From NCBI GenBank assembly GCA_946479475.1, contig CAMLGG010000001.1, forward strand, positions 9,576 to 73,575: 64,000 nucleotides of DNA, read 5' to 3'. The notes beneath the pieces are model-generated. The model was not told the origin of the DNA. It saw only the letters and a list, made by a program, of their open reading frames with translations, and did no database searches. Of this stretch, positions 9,935-17,311 are shown piece by piece; position 1 is the first letter of the stretch; every line of letters starts with the position of its first letter. Source of the stretch: an uncultured Ideonella sp. Lineage in GTDB: Bacteria; Pseudomonadota; Gammaproteobacteria; Burkholderiales; Burkholderiaceae. Made by a program: the position numbers and the translations under genes.

Positions 9935-11182
9935 ATGCGCTCAGTCATCTGGCTCGTGCTGCTCTTCGCCGCCGCGGTCGTGGCGGCCACCGTCCTCGGA
10001 CAGAACGACGCGCTGGTGTCGCTGTTCTACGGGCAGTGGCGGGTGGACCTCTCGCTCAACCTGTTCCTGCTCGCGCTGATCGGCTCGATCTTCATCGTCT
10101 TCGCGGCGATGCAGGCGACCCAGGCGCTGCTCAGCCTGCCAACGCGTGCGCGCGAGTGGCGTGAACTCAAGCGCGAGCGTGCCGCCGGCGCGGCCCTGCG
10201 CGAGGCGCTGGCCGAGTTGTTTGCCGCCCGCTACGCGCGCGCCCAGCGGGCGGCCCAGCGGGCGCTCGACCTGCAGGCCCTGTGCGGCGCGCTTCGCAAC
10301 GACACGCAGTTCACCGTCCTGGCCGAGATGATCGCCGCCACGGGCCTGCACCGCCTGCAGGACAAGCGCGCACGCGACGAGCGCATGAGCGCCGCCCTCG
10401 CCCTGGTGCGCGGCCGCGTAGGCTCCAACACGGCCTTCGATGGCCTGCAGATGCTCGGTGCCGAGTGGGCGCTGGAAGACCGTGACGCCGAGCGCGGCCT
10501 GGCGCTGCTGTCGGAGTTGCCGCCGGGTGTCGCACGCCGTACGCAGGCCCTGCGCCTGAAGTTGCAGGCGGCGCGGCAGCAGCGGCGTCCGCTCGACGCC
10601 TTGCAGACCGCACGCCTGCTGGCCAAGCACCAGGGCTTCTCGGCGCCGGCCGCCCAGTCGCTGCTGCGCTCGCTCGCCATCGAGGCGATCGAGCAGGCCT
10701 TCGACATCGAGCAACTGCGCCGCGTGTGGGCGGACCTGGACGCGGGCGATCGCCGGGATGCCTTTGTCGTCGCGCGCGCCGCGCGTCGCGCCCAGGCCCT
10801 CGGCGACGCCGAGCAGGGCCGCCAATGGCTGCAGCCCTCGTGGGATGCTATAGGCCAGGCAGGCGCCGACGACCGCCGCGAACTGGCGCTGGCCCTGGTG
10901 GCCTGCGCGCCTGGCATCGGCAGCGAGTGGCTGCCCCGCATCGAATCGGCGCTCACCGTGCATGGCCACGAACCGGCGCTGGTCGCCGCTGCGGCCATGG
11001 CCTTCGCCGACCGCCAGCTGTGGGGCAAGGCCAGGCGCCTGCTGGAGCAGACGTCCACCGCGGCATCGCTGCCGGCGGGTGTCCGCCGCCAGGCTCTTCG
11101 CTGCCTCGCAGCGATCGCTCGCGAAGAAGGCCGCGACGACCAGGCCCAGGCCTACGACCAGCGCGCGGCCGCCGTCGAGTGA
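9935..11182 (+). CDS. hemY: HemY-type haem biosynthesis-associated membrane TPR protein
   Basis: 415 residues, 15 bases after hemX. The N-terminus has two transmembrane helices (VIWLVLLFAAAVVAATVLG and LNLFLLALIGSIFIVFAAM), as in HemY_N, followed by a long Ala/Leu/Arg-rich TPR-like helical region to the C-terminus. This is the proteobacterial HemY, which is unrelated to the Bacillus protoporphyrinogen oxidase of the same name. It is the last gene of the hemC-hemD-hemX-hemY set. Recent work on the family links it to assembly of late tetrapyrrole enzymes; nothing in the sequence shows catalysis. Confidence 0.88.
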   Translation: MRSVIWLVLLFAAAVVAATVLGQNDALVSLFYGQWRVDLSLNLFLLALIGSIFIVFAAMQATQALLSLPTRAREWRELKRERAAGAALREALAELFAARYARAQRAAQRALDLQALCGALRNDTQFTVLAEMIAATGLHRLQDKRARDERMSAALALVRGRVGSNTAFDGLQMLGAEWALEDRDAERGLALLSELPPGVARRTQALRLKLQAARQQRRPLDALQTARLLAKHQGFSAPAAQSLLRSLAIEAIEQAFDIEQLRRVWADLDAGDRRDAFVVARAARRAQALGDAEQGRQWLQPSWDAIGQAGADDRRELALALVACAPGIGSEWLPRIESALTVHGHEPALVAAAAMAFADRQLWGKARRLLEQTSTAASLPAGVRRQALRCLAAIAREEGRDDQAQAYDQRAAAVE

Positions 11183-11200
11183 CGCGCTTTCGCAGCAAGT

Positions 11201-11230
11201 TTGCGGGCCGTGAATTTCCCGTGCTATACT
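11201..11230 (+). promoter_or_regulatory. Sigma-70-type promoter of tRNA-Arg
   Basis: TTGCGG (11201-11206), an 18-base spacer and TATACT (11225-11230), placed so that transcription would start at about 11237, just ahead of the tRNA 5' end at 11241. Confidence 0.7.
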
Positions 11231-11240
11231 GCGTGGCTCA

Positions 11241-11317
11241 GCGGCTGTAGCTCAGTTGGATAGAGTACTTGGCTACGAACCAAGGGGTCGTGGGTTCGAA
11301 TCCTGCCAGCCGCGCCA
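11241..11317 (+). tRNA. tRNA-Arg (anticodon ACG)
   Basis: 77 bases including an encoded CCA. Acceptor GCGGCTG pairs with CAGCCGC. The D-arm contains AGCTCAGTTGGATAGAG. Anticodon stem CTTGG/CCAAG encloses CTACGAA with anticodon ACG at 11275-11277. The T-loop is TTCGAAT. The wobble adenosine would be modified to inosine to read CGU, CGC and CGA. The discriminator base appears to be G. It has its own promoter and terminator. No integrase or duplicated 3' end lies downstream. Confidence 0.97.
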
Positions 11318-11325
11318 ATCAAAGC

Positions 11326-11367
11326 AACGGGTCAGCTCTCTCAAGGGGCTGACCCGTTTGTCTTTCC
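11326..11367 (+). terminator. Intrinsic terminator after tRNA-Arg
   Basis: An 11-bp perfect stem AACGGGTCAGC (11326-11336) and GCTGACCCGTT (11348-11358) with an 11-base loop, followed by a T-rich tail (TGTCTTT). Confidence 0.85.
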
Positions 11368-11383
11368 TGGCTCTCCCTTCCTT

Positions 11384-11413
11384 GGGAAGGTTGGGAAGGT
11401 TGGGCAGGTTGGG
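11384..11413 (+). repeat. 9-bp tandem repeat with a G-quadruplex pattern
   Basis: GGGAAGGTT units repeat with period 9, giving GGG at 11384, 11393, 11402 and 11411 with six-base loops (AAGGTT, AAGGTT, CAGGTT). This satisfies the simple four-run G-quadruplex rule on the plus strand. It lies between the tRNA terminator and the 3' end of the opposite-strand kinase gene. Confidence 0.6.
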
Positions 11414-11473
11414 AAGGCATTGAAGGGCGCCGCTCGCCCGGTGCAGGCCATGAGCCCGGTGCGCAGGCGCCAC

Positions 11474-12178
11474 TCAACTCCAGCGGAACAGGTGCTGCGC
11501 ACGCCCGCGGGTGGCGGCGATCAGGCGTGCGTTCGGCTCGTCGACGCCGTCAACCCAGTCACGTGCGGCCTGCGTGCTGCGGCCGAAGTGCCGGTGCCGC
11601 GCCATCAGTCGTTCGATGCGCAATGCTTCGTCGGACTCGACGTACCACACGTCATCGAGCAGTGCGGCGACGCCTGCCCACGGCCCGTGGTCGAGGAGCA
11701 GGTAGTTGCCCTCCGTGATGACAAGCTGCGTCGCAGGCAGCACCGCGATAGCCCCGGCAACGGCTTCTTCGATCTCGCGCCGGAACTCGGGCGCATAGAC
11801 GACCTCGTCATCGACCTGCTGCCGCAGGCGGCTCAGCAGCGCCGCGTAGCCTGCGCCATCGAAAGTGTCGGGCGCCCCCTTGCGCCCGGCGCGGGCCAGC
11901 CGCTGCAGCTCGACGTTGGCCAGGTGGAACCCGTCCATCGGGACGATCTGCGAAATGCCTGCAAAGGCCTGCTGCAGCGCCATCGCCAGGGTCGACTTGC
12001 CCGCTCCGGGCGGGCCGGCCAGTCCGAGCAGCTTGCGCCGGCCGTCAGCCAGCAAGGCCTTCACGCGGGCCAGGTGGAGCGCGGGGACGACGGGAAGATC
12101 GGACCGTGGCGTCGGGGTCATGGGTACGGGGCTGTTCGGCTGAGGGAGTGTGCTTGATCCTGCAGTTCCGGATTCCAT
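11474..12178 (-). CDS. P-loop kinase of the uridine kinase/phosphoribulokinase-like family
   Basis: 234-residue cytoplasmic kinase. Walker A GLAGPPGAGKST at about residues 52-63, MDGFHLANVEL after strand 2, and TQLVITEGNYLLLDHGPW as the second acidic strand, a pattern of the FrcK/YggC-like nucleoside or sugar kinase group. The substrate cannot be read from the sequence; relatives have been linked to fructose or pantothenate-like metabolites. The first ATG (12178) has no good ribosome site; ATG at 12121 (MTPTPRSDLP) is an equally possible start. It stands alone and faces the DUF4148-like gene. Confidence 0.8.
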   Translation of the reverse strand: MESGTAGSSTLPQPNSPVPMTPTPRSDLPVVPALHLARVKALLADGRRKLLGLAGPPGAGKSTLAMALQQAFAGISQIVPMDGFHLANVELQRLARAGRKGAPDTFDGAGYAALLSRLRQQVDDEVVYAPEFRREIEEAVAGAIAVLPATQLVITEGNYLLLDHGPWAGVAALLDDVWYVESDEALRIERLMARHRHFGRSTQAARDWVDGVDEPNARLIAATRGRAQHLFRWS

Positions 12179-12235
12179 CGCACGCGGCGCGCTTCAGCCC
12201 AGGCCGATCAACGGGATACCGCGAGCTGGTGCGAA

Positions 12236-12265
12236 AGAAAAAGGGCGGAGATCACTCCGCCCTTT
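12236..12265 (-). terminator. Intrinsic terminator of the DUF4148-like gene
   Basis: Perfect 11-bp stem AAAGGGCGGAG (12240-12250) and CTCCGCCCTTT (12255-12265) with loop ATCA. On the minus strand the stem runs into TTTTTCTTTCGC, a good T-tract, so it serves the gene ending at 12298. Confidence 0.8.
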
Positions 12266-12297
12266 GCTGATCGGTGAGAGCCTTCGATGGTGCGGCT

Positions 12298-12747
12298 TCA
12301 GCGCTGAGCCACGGTCGCGACAGCCGGCACGCGGGGGCTGGACGCCACGCGAAGATCCGTCTCGGTGTCGAACGGGTTCATCTCGCCGTGGGCTCGCGCC
12401 GCGATCACCTCGGCCCGCACTTCGGCGCGCGTCAGGCCGCTGGCGGAGGCCAGCTCGGACCTCGCGGAAGGCTTCACGAACAGCGCCACCAGGGCCGAGC
12501 CGGCGCCCTGGTTCTGGGCGAAGTAAGCGCTCTCGGGGTTGAAGCTGGAGATGCCTTGGGCGTTGCGCTGCGCGATGTACGCGGCTTGCACGGCTTCGCG
12601 GGTCAGGCCGTCGGCGGATTGCGCGGCGGGCAGGCGGTTGTAGGTCTCGGTGTCGAACACGTTGCGCTCGACGGACTGGGCGAAGGCGGTGCCGGCGATC
12701 GACAGGGCGATGGTGGCAACGGCGATCTGGGCTTGCTTGGCGAACAT
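12298..12747 (-). CDS. Small secreted DUF4148-like protein
   Basis: 149 residues with a Sec signal peptide (MFAKQAQIAVATIALSIAGTAFA, cleaved before QS). The mature part holds two related units, each with a GLTREAV or GLTRAEV helix and an FDTET motif (NVFDTET early, NPFDTET late), typical of DUF4148 proteins that are numerous in Burkholderiales. Function is unknown; periplasmic location is inferred. ATG at 12747 is preferred because AAGG lies nine bases upstream; an ATG nine bases earlier would sit on that site. The 296-base gap up to the porin end holds an AT-richer patch (12870-12950) likely to contain its promoter and shows no gene. Confidence 0.75.
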   Translation of the reverse strand: MFAKQAQIAVATIALSIAGTAFAQSVERNVFDTETYNRLPAAQSADGLTREAVQAAYIAQRNAQGISSFNPESAYFAQNQGAGSALVALFVKPSARSELASASGLTRAEVRAEVIAARAHGEMNPFDTETDLRVASSPRVPAVATVAQR

Positions 12748-13043
12748 GGTGGTCATCCTTGGCGTGAATCGTTGAAGACGGGTTCCGGGCATGCGGCCGG
12801 CCGTCTGGCCTGCCGACTGTCCTTGCCTCGGTGAGTCGTTCTTTCGTTGCGGCTCATCGATGGACTGAACTGTAGAGATTCACGAACGCGGAATAAACGA
12901 CCTCATTCGGTACGGTCCGTTGCTCGATTGCGAATAGTCGAAACCTGCGCCGGCGGTCTGCGTGCCGGCGCGGGGCATGACGACGCTGGTGAACCAGCCT
13001 TGCCCGCAGCGAGCGGCCGATGCCTTGCCGCCGGCGCTCACGG

Positions 13044-14117
13044 TCAGAAGCGATGCCGCATGCCCAGCTCGTAGCCGCGCGAAGTGCCACCCTCACCCAT
13101 TCCGGGAGGGCCGTCGGTGATGACGTAGCGGGCCTGGCCTTCGTTGGAGATGCGGGCGGCCGAGGCGTAGAGGGCGCTGCGCTTCGAAAGGTTGTAGACG
13201 TAGCCGATGCCGATCTGCTGCGCGTCGTTGGCGCCGATCGCCGTGGCGCCGACCGTGCCTGAGAGGTCGGCCTTCACCCAGGAGGCTTTCAGCTCGTGCG
13301 GCCCCCAGGTCGCGACAGCGCCGACCAGGAGCAGCGTCTGCCTGGCATCGTCGAGCTTGAACTGGCGCCAGGCGGCCGAGAGCTTCACGTTGGCCACGTC
13401 GGCTTGCGCACCCAGGACCGTGTCGCGGAACTTGCCGTCGGTGGTCAGGCTGTTCTCCGATTCGGTGGTGCCTGCCGAGACGCCGAAACCCTTGCCCGCA
13501 TAGCCCAGGCGGACGCCGAGCACCTTGGCGCGGCCGCTGGCGGCATCGCCGCCTTCGCTCGGCGCCAGCATGACTCCACCCTCGAAGCCACCCCAGCCGG
13601 CAGGCAGCAGCCACTGCAGGGTGTTGTCGGCGCGCACCGTGGTGTTGGGGTTGCTGCCGAAGGCCGCGCGGATGGGGCCGGTGGGGGAGGCCGACACCAG
13701 GTTCGCGGAACGCGCGACCCCGACGTAGGAGAAGGGGTCATGGCGCGTCCAGACCGAGTAGCTGGGCACGTAGTCGCGGCCCAGGCGCAGCTCGCCGAAG
13801 GCCGCGCTGGTCAGGCTGACCGTGGAGCGGCGATCCCAGAACTTCTCGGCCGTGGTGGCCGAGCCGACGTCCGCCAGCAGCCCGTGCTCCAGGTGGAAGC
13901 CTGCGCCCAGGCCGTTGCCGAGGTCCTCTCGGCCGGTGAAGATCAGGCGGCTGGTCGCGTTCGAGCCGCTGACGACCGACTTGGCGGATCCGACGCCTTC
14001 GTTGCTGACCTGCCGCACCGCGGCATCCATCACGCCCGACAGCGTGACCGAGTCTTCGGCGAGGGCGGGTGCCGCGCATGCGGCGCTGGCGCAGGCGGCC
14101 ATCAGTCTGAGGTTCAT
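13044..14117 (-). CDS. Outer-membrane porin (Gram-negative porin family)
   Basis: 357 residues with signal peptide MNLRLMAACASAACAAPALA. The mature protein starts EDSVTLSGVMDAAVRQVSN and shows the Burkholderiales porin pattern: SRLIFTGREDLGNGLGAGFHLE, an FGELRLGRDYVPSY constriction-loop region, alternating strands and a terminal phenylalanine (GMRHRF) for Bam recognition. It probably admits small anions. A 27-bp box lies about 80 bases upstream of its start and is shared with the isomerase operon, so the porin is probably co-regulated with that pathway. ATG at 14117 has GGAG upstream. Confidence 0.92.
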   Translation of the reverse strand: MNLRLMAACASAACAAPALAEDSVTLSGVMDAAVRQVSNEGVGSAKSVVSGSNATSRLIFTGREDLGNGLGAGFHLEHGLLADVGSATTAEKFWDRRSTVSLTSAAFGELRLGRDYVPSYSVWTRHDPFSYVGVARSANLVSASPTGPIRAAFGSNPNTTVRADNTLQWLLPAGWGGFEGGVMLAPSEGGDAASGRAKVLGVRLGYAGKGFGVSAGTTESENSLTTDGKFRDTVLGAQADVANVKLSAAWRQFKLDDARQTLLLVGAVATWGPHELKASWVKADLSGTVGATAIGANDAQQIGIGYVYNLSKRSALYASAARISNEGQARYVITDGPPGMGEGGTSRGYELGMRHRF

Positions 14118-14197
14118 GGCGATGAATGTCTCCGGGCGACAAGTTGGCATGCCCGCATGGTGGCGGCCGGCAGCACGCTCGTGAATTGCCGAATCGG

Positions 14198-14224
14198 GAT
14201 CAATTGATCCGGTTTCGGCATCAA
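14198..14224 (-). promoter_or_regulatory. 27-bp palindromic box upstream of the porin (copy 1)
   Basis: Read on the minus strand, this 27-base stretch matches 15155-15181 at 25 of 27 positions. Its core is a palindrome (GATCAATTGATC, extending to 14 bp as GGATCAATTGATCC at 14197-14210). It overlaps the stop codon of the LysR gene and points toward the porin, as copy 2 points toward the operon. The likely role is a binding site for the LysR regulator. Confidence 0.65.
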
Positions 14225-15138
14225 TCGCTCTTGCGGGTGCGTCGCCTGGGCTTCACCTCGCCGAACAGGTCGAACAGCTGCTGCGCCGCCGGCGAAAGCG
14301 AACGCCCTCGGCGCCGGATCAGCCCGACCTTGCGCGAGACGACCGGCTCGACCAGCGGCACGCTGACGAGCAAGGGGTGGTCCGGCCCCGGCATGGCCAT
14401 CGACGGCACCGCGGCCACGCCGAGGCCGGCCTCGACCAGGCCCAGCGTGGTGGTCACGTGCTGCGCCTCGTAGATGGCCTGCGGACGGTTGCGAACGCTG
14501 GCCAGCGCCTGGTCCAGCAGCACCCGGTTGCCGGAAGTGCGACCGACCGAGATGTAGTCGTGCTCGCACAGCTGCGCCCAGCTCACGCGGCGCAAGGCCG
14601 CGAGCGGGTGGTCGCGACGGCAGGCGGCGACGAACCGCTCTTCCACCAGCGGCTTGAACTCCAGGTCACCCTCCTGCGCGCCTATGAAGTTCAGGCCGAA
14701 GTCGGCCTCGCCGCGCGCCACCGCGGCCAGCACCTCGTTGGCGCTGGCGTCGAACACCTTCACCCGCACCTTGGGGCACAACTCGTGGTAGCGGCGGATC
14801 ACCTGCGACAGGTAGTAGTAGACCGTCGAGGGCACGCAGGCCACCGAAACCTCGCCCATGCGCGTGGCGGCCACCCCTCGGATGCCCATCAGCGTCACGT
14901 CGAGCTCGTCCAGCAGCTCGCGCACCTTGCGTTCGAAATCGCGGCCGACCGCGGTGAGCGTGACGCGGCGCGTCGTCCGCTCCAGCAGGCGGACGCCGAG
15001 CGCCTGCTCGAGCTTGTCCACGCGGCGGCTGAAGGCGGGCTGGGAAAGGTGGACCGACTCGGCCGCCTTGCGGAAGTTGCTCAGCTCCGCCACCGCACGG
15101 AAGGCGAGGAGGTCGTTCAGGTCGAAGTTGATGGCCAT
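14221..15138 (-). CDS. LysR-type regulator of the isomerase/CoA-ester operon
   Basis: 305 residues. The N-terminal winged helix (DLLAFRAVAELSNFRKAAES, SQPAFSRRVDKLEQALGVRL) is followed by a periplasmic-binding-protein-like effector domain (from about residue 90: MGEVSVACVPSTVYYYLSQV). It is divergent from the operon starting at 15231 with 92 bases between starts. Its 3' end abuts the porin promoter region, so it is well placed to control both. The P. aeruginosa itaconate regulator is also of this class, but one-to-one equivalence is not shown. The inducer is expected to be the pathway acid or a CoA-free intermediate. Confidence 0.9.
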   Translation of the reverse strand: MAINFDLNDLLAFRAVAELSNFRKAAESVHLSQPAFSRRVDKLEQALGVRLLERTTRRVTLTAVGRDFERKVRELLDELDVTLMGIRGVAATRMGEVSVACVPSTVYYYLSQVIRRYHELCPKVRVKVFDASANEVLAAVARGEADFGLNFIGAQEGDLEFKPLVEERFVAACRRDHPLAALRRVSWAQLCEHDYISVGRTSGNRVLLDQALASVRNRPQAIYEAQHVTTTLGLVEAGLGVAAVPSMAMPGPDHPLLVSVPLVEPVVSRKVGLIRRRGRSLSPAAQQLFDLFGEVKPRRRTRKSD

Positions 15139-15154
15139 GGGCGTCGCCTTTCGT

Positions 15155-15181
15155 TTGATGCCGATACCGGATCAGTTGATC
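15155..15181 (+). promoter_or_regulatory. 27-bp palindromic box upstream of the isomerase operon (copy 2)
   Basis: Second copy of the box at 14198-14224; only two positions differ. The core dyad is GATCA-GT-TGATC (15170-15181). Eight bases downstream lies another inverted repeat, TGCAA-N7-TTGCA (15189-15205). LysR regulators often bind one strong dyad site and a weaker second site, which fits this pair between the divergent genes. Confidence 0.65.
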
Positions 15182-15230
15182 TTAAAGATGCAATTCTCTT
15201 TTGCAATGGCGCGATTCAGTATTCGGCCCC

Positions 15231-17291
15231 ATGAACCGAGTCATTCCCTGCGTCCTGATGCGTGCCGGCACGTCACGCGGCCCGTTCTTCCTGCGCGACT
15301 GGCTGCCCGCCGATGACGCCGCGCGGGACGAGGCGCTGATCGGTGCCATCGGCGCGTCGGACCTGCTGCAGGTCGACGGCGTCGGCGGGGGCAGCACGCT
15401 GACCAGCAAGGTGGCCATCGTCTCGAAGTCGTCCGAGCCCGGCTGCGACGTCGACTACCTGTTCGCCCAGGTCGGTGTCGGCCAGAAGTCGGTGGACACC
15501 CGTCCCAACTGCGGGAACATGCTTTCCGGCGTCGCACCCTTCGCCATCGAGCAGGGCCTGGTCGAGGCGCAGGAGGGCGAGACCACCGTGAGGGTCTTCA
15601 ACGTCAACACCCGCTCGCGCATCGACGTGACGGTGCTGACGCCCGGCCGCCGCGTCACCTACGAGGGCGAGACCGGCATCGACGGCGTGGCCGGCACGGC
15701 CGCACCCGTGCGACTGAACTTCCTCGATGCCTGGGGCGCCGTCACCGGTTCGCTGTTTCCCACGGGACGGCGCATCGACGTGATCGACGGGCAGGCGGTG
15801 ACCTGCATCGACGCCGCCATGCCGCTGGTGATCATGCGGGCCCGAGACCTGGGCCTGAGCGGCCGCGAGTTGCCCGCCGAGCTGGATGCCGACCGTGCGC
15901 TGCTGGAACGCATCGAGGCCCTGCGCCGCGCGGCCGGCGAAGCGATGGGCCTGGGCGACGTGTCGAACAGCGTCGTGCCCAAGCCGGTGATCGCCAGCGA
16001 AGGCGACGACGCCCAGAGCATCACCTCGCGCTATTTCACGCCGCGCCGCTGCCACGCCTCGCACGCGGTGACCGGAGCGATCGGCGTGGCGACCGCGTTC
16101 GCGCTGCCGGGCACGGTCGTCAGCGGCGAGGCGTCCACGCCCGGCACGCGAAGCATCTCGGTGCTGCACCCCCAGGGCCGGATCGATGTCGAGGTGACGA
16201 TCGAAGGTACCGGCCCGCAGGCCTGCATCCAGCGCGCGGCCCTCGTGCGCACCGCCCGCAAGATCCTGCAGGGCGAGCTCCACATCCCACCCTACGTGTT
16301 CTCGAAGAAGCCTGTCGAAGGAGACAAACCCGTGAAACGAATGCTCGCGCCCGCCGTGGCCGCGGTGATGGCCGCATCCGCCCCCCTGGCCATGGCCTTT
16401 CCCGACAAGACCATCACGGTCGTCGTGCCGACAGCGGCCGGCGGCGGCAACGACGCGATGGCGCGCACCATCGCGCAGAAGCTGGGGCCCCTGCTGGGGC
16501 AGACGGTGATCATCGACAACCGGGCCGGTGCCAACGGCGCGATCGCCAGCGAGTACGTCGCCCGCGCCACGCCCGACGGCCACACCCTGATGTTCGGCTA
16601 CATCGGCACGCACGCCATGAACCCTGCGCTGCAGAAGCTCCGCTACGACCCGGTGGCCGACTTCGCGCCCATCGGCCTGGTGGGCTACTCGCCGACCCTC
16701 ATGGTCGCGAACGCCAGCGTGCCGGTGAAGGACGTGAAGGACCTGGTCGGGCAACTGAAGGCCAAGCCCGACAAGTTCAGCTACGCCTCGGCCGGCAACG
16801 GCACGGCGCCCCAGTACGCGGCCGAGCTGTTCAAGCTGGCCACCGGCACCATGATGACCGGCGTCCCGTACAAGGGGGCCGCACCGGCCGTCAGCGACAC
16901 GATCGGCGGCCAGACGCAGTTCATGTTCCCCAGCCTGTTCACAGCGCTGCCGCACGTCAAGTCCGGCAAGCTGCGCGCCCTGGCCATCGCGGGCCCGAAG
17001 CGCTCCGCGCTGCTGCCGGACGTGCCGACCCTGAAGGAGAGCGGCGTCGACGGCGTCGAGGTGCAGCAGTGGTACGGCTTCTTCGCCCCGGCCAGGACGC
17101 CCAAGCCCGTCATCGACCAGCTCAACAAGGCGCTGAACCAGGTGCTGGCCGACAAGGAGATCATCAAGCGCATCGAGGACCACGGCGCCGATGTCGAGAC
17201 CAGCACGCCGGAACAGTTCGGGGCGCTCGTGGCCTCCGAGCTGGCCAAGTGGAAGGGCGTGGTGCAGCGGGCAAAGCTGACCGCCGATTGA
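15231..17291 (+). CDS. PrpF-type isomerase fused in frame to a Bug-type receptor
   Basis: One uninterrupted 686-codon frame. Residues 1 to about 360 are a PrpF/LigU/Adi1-family 1,3-allylic isomerase (PCVLMRAGTSRGPFFL, GGGSTLTSKVAIV, RPNCGNMLSGVAPFAIEQG, HASHAVTGAIGVATAFA); members move a C=C bond in substrates such as methylaconitate, aconitate and oxalomesaconate. From residue 368 the frame encodes a complete Bug/TctC receptor with its own signal peptide and ribosome site. A native fusion with a buried signal peptide is unlikely. Loss of the isomerase stop is more plausible: codon 358 TCG is one change from TAG. ATG 15231 is chosen over TTG 15201; it lacks a clear ribosome site. Confidence 0.85.
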   Translation: MNRVIPCVLMRAGTSRGPFFLRDWLPADDAARDEALIGAIGASDLLQVDGVGGGSTLTSKVAIVSKSSEPGCDVDYLFAQVGVGQKSVDTRPNCGNMLSGVAPFAIEQGLVEAQEGETTVRVFNVNTRSRIDVTVLTPGRRVTYEGETGIDGVAGTAAPVRLNFLDAWGAVTGSLFPTGRRIDVIDGQAVTCIDAAMPLVIMRARDLGLSGRELPAELDADRALLERIEALRRAAGEAMGLGDVSNSVVPKPVIASEGDDAQSITSRYFTPRRCHASHAVTGAIGVATAFALPGTVVSGEASTPGTRSISVLHPQGRIDVEVTIEGTGPQACIQRAALVRTARKILQGELHIPPYVFSKKPVEGDKPVKRMLAPAVAAVMAASAPLAMAFPDKTITVVVPTAAGGGNDAMARTIAQKLGPLLGQTVIIDNRAGANGAIASEYVARATPDGHTLMFGYIGTHAMNPALQKLRYDPVADFAPIGLVGYSPTLMVANASVPVKDVKDLVGQLKAKPDKFSYASAGNGTAPQYAAELFKLATGTMMTGVPYKGAAPAVSDTIGGQTQFMFPSLFTALPHVKSGKLRALAIAGPKRSALLPDVPTLKESGVDGVEVQQWYGFFAPARTPKPVIDQLNKALNQVLADKEIIKRIEDHGADVETSTPEQFGALVASELAKWKGVVQRAKLTAD
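16318..16334 (+). promoter_or_regulatory. Internal ribosome site and GTG start for the Bug part
   Basis: AAGGAGA (16318-16324) with seven-base spacing to GTG (16332-16334), in the same frame as the upstream isomerase. This is stronger than the site ahead of the isomerase itself and indicates independent initiation. Confidence 0.7.
16332..17291 (+). CDS. Bug/TctC-type periplasmic binding protein (internal start)
   Basis: Alternative reading of the second half of the fused frame. Starting at GTG 16332 gives 319 residues, the normal Bug length. A signal peptide (VKRMLAPAVAAVMAASAPLAMA, cut before FPDKT) is followed by the family features TITVVVPTAAGGGNDAMAR, NRAGANGAIASEYVARATPDG, FSYASAGNG and VQQWYGFFAPA. 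Bug proteins bind small carboxylates in the periplasm. No TctA/TctB membrane partners are encoded in the window, so it may hand ligand to a distant permease or act in sensing. Likely cargo is a C5 or C6 di- or tricarboxylate, inferred from the operon. Confidence 0.8.
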   Translation: MKRMLAPAVAAVMAASAPLAMAFPDKTITVVVPTAAGGGNDAMARTIAQKLGPLLGQTVIIDNRAGANGAIASEYVARATPDGHTLMFGYIGTHAMNPALQKLRYDPVADFAPIGLVGYSPTLMVANASVPVKDVKDLVGQLKAKPDKFSYASAGNGTAPQYAAELFKLATGTMMTGVPYKGAAPAVSDTIGGQTQFMFPSLFTALPHVKSGKLRALAIAGPKRSALLPDVPTLKESGVDGVEVQQWYGFFAPARTPKPVIDQLNKALNQVLADKEIIKRIEDHGADVETSTPEQFGALVASELAKWKGVVQRAKLTAD

Positions 17292-17311
17292 GCACGGAAG
17301 GAGCTTCGACC

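Noticed and set aside
11241..11420. tRNA-Arg 3' end as an attachment site of an integrated element
   Set aside because: No integrase, no duplicated tRNA end and no mobile genes within reach; the neighbours are ordinary.
11273..11473. Open frame antisense to tRNA-Arg ending in GWQDSNPRPLGS
   Set aside because: This is the well-known false protein produced by translating the reverse strand of tRNA genes; the LPNLPNLPN part comes from the 9-bp repeat.
12854..13096. 80-codon open frame between the DUF4148-like gene and the porin
   Set aside because: No ribosome site, overlaps the porin 3' end in another frame and covers the AT-rich probable promoter region.
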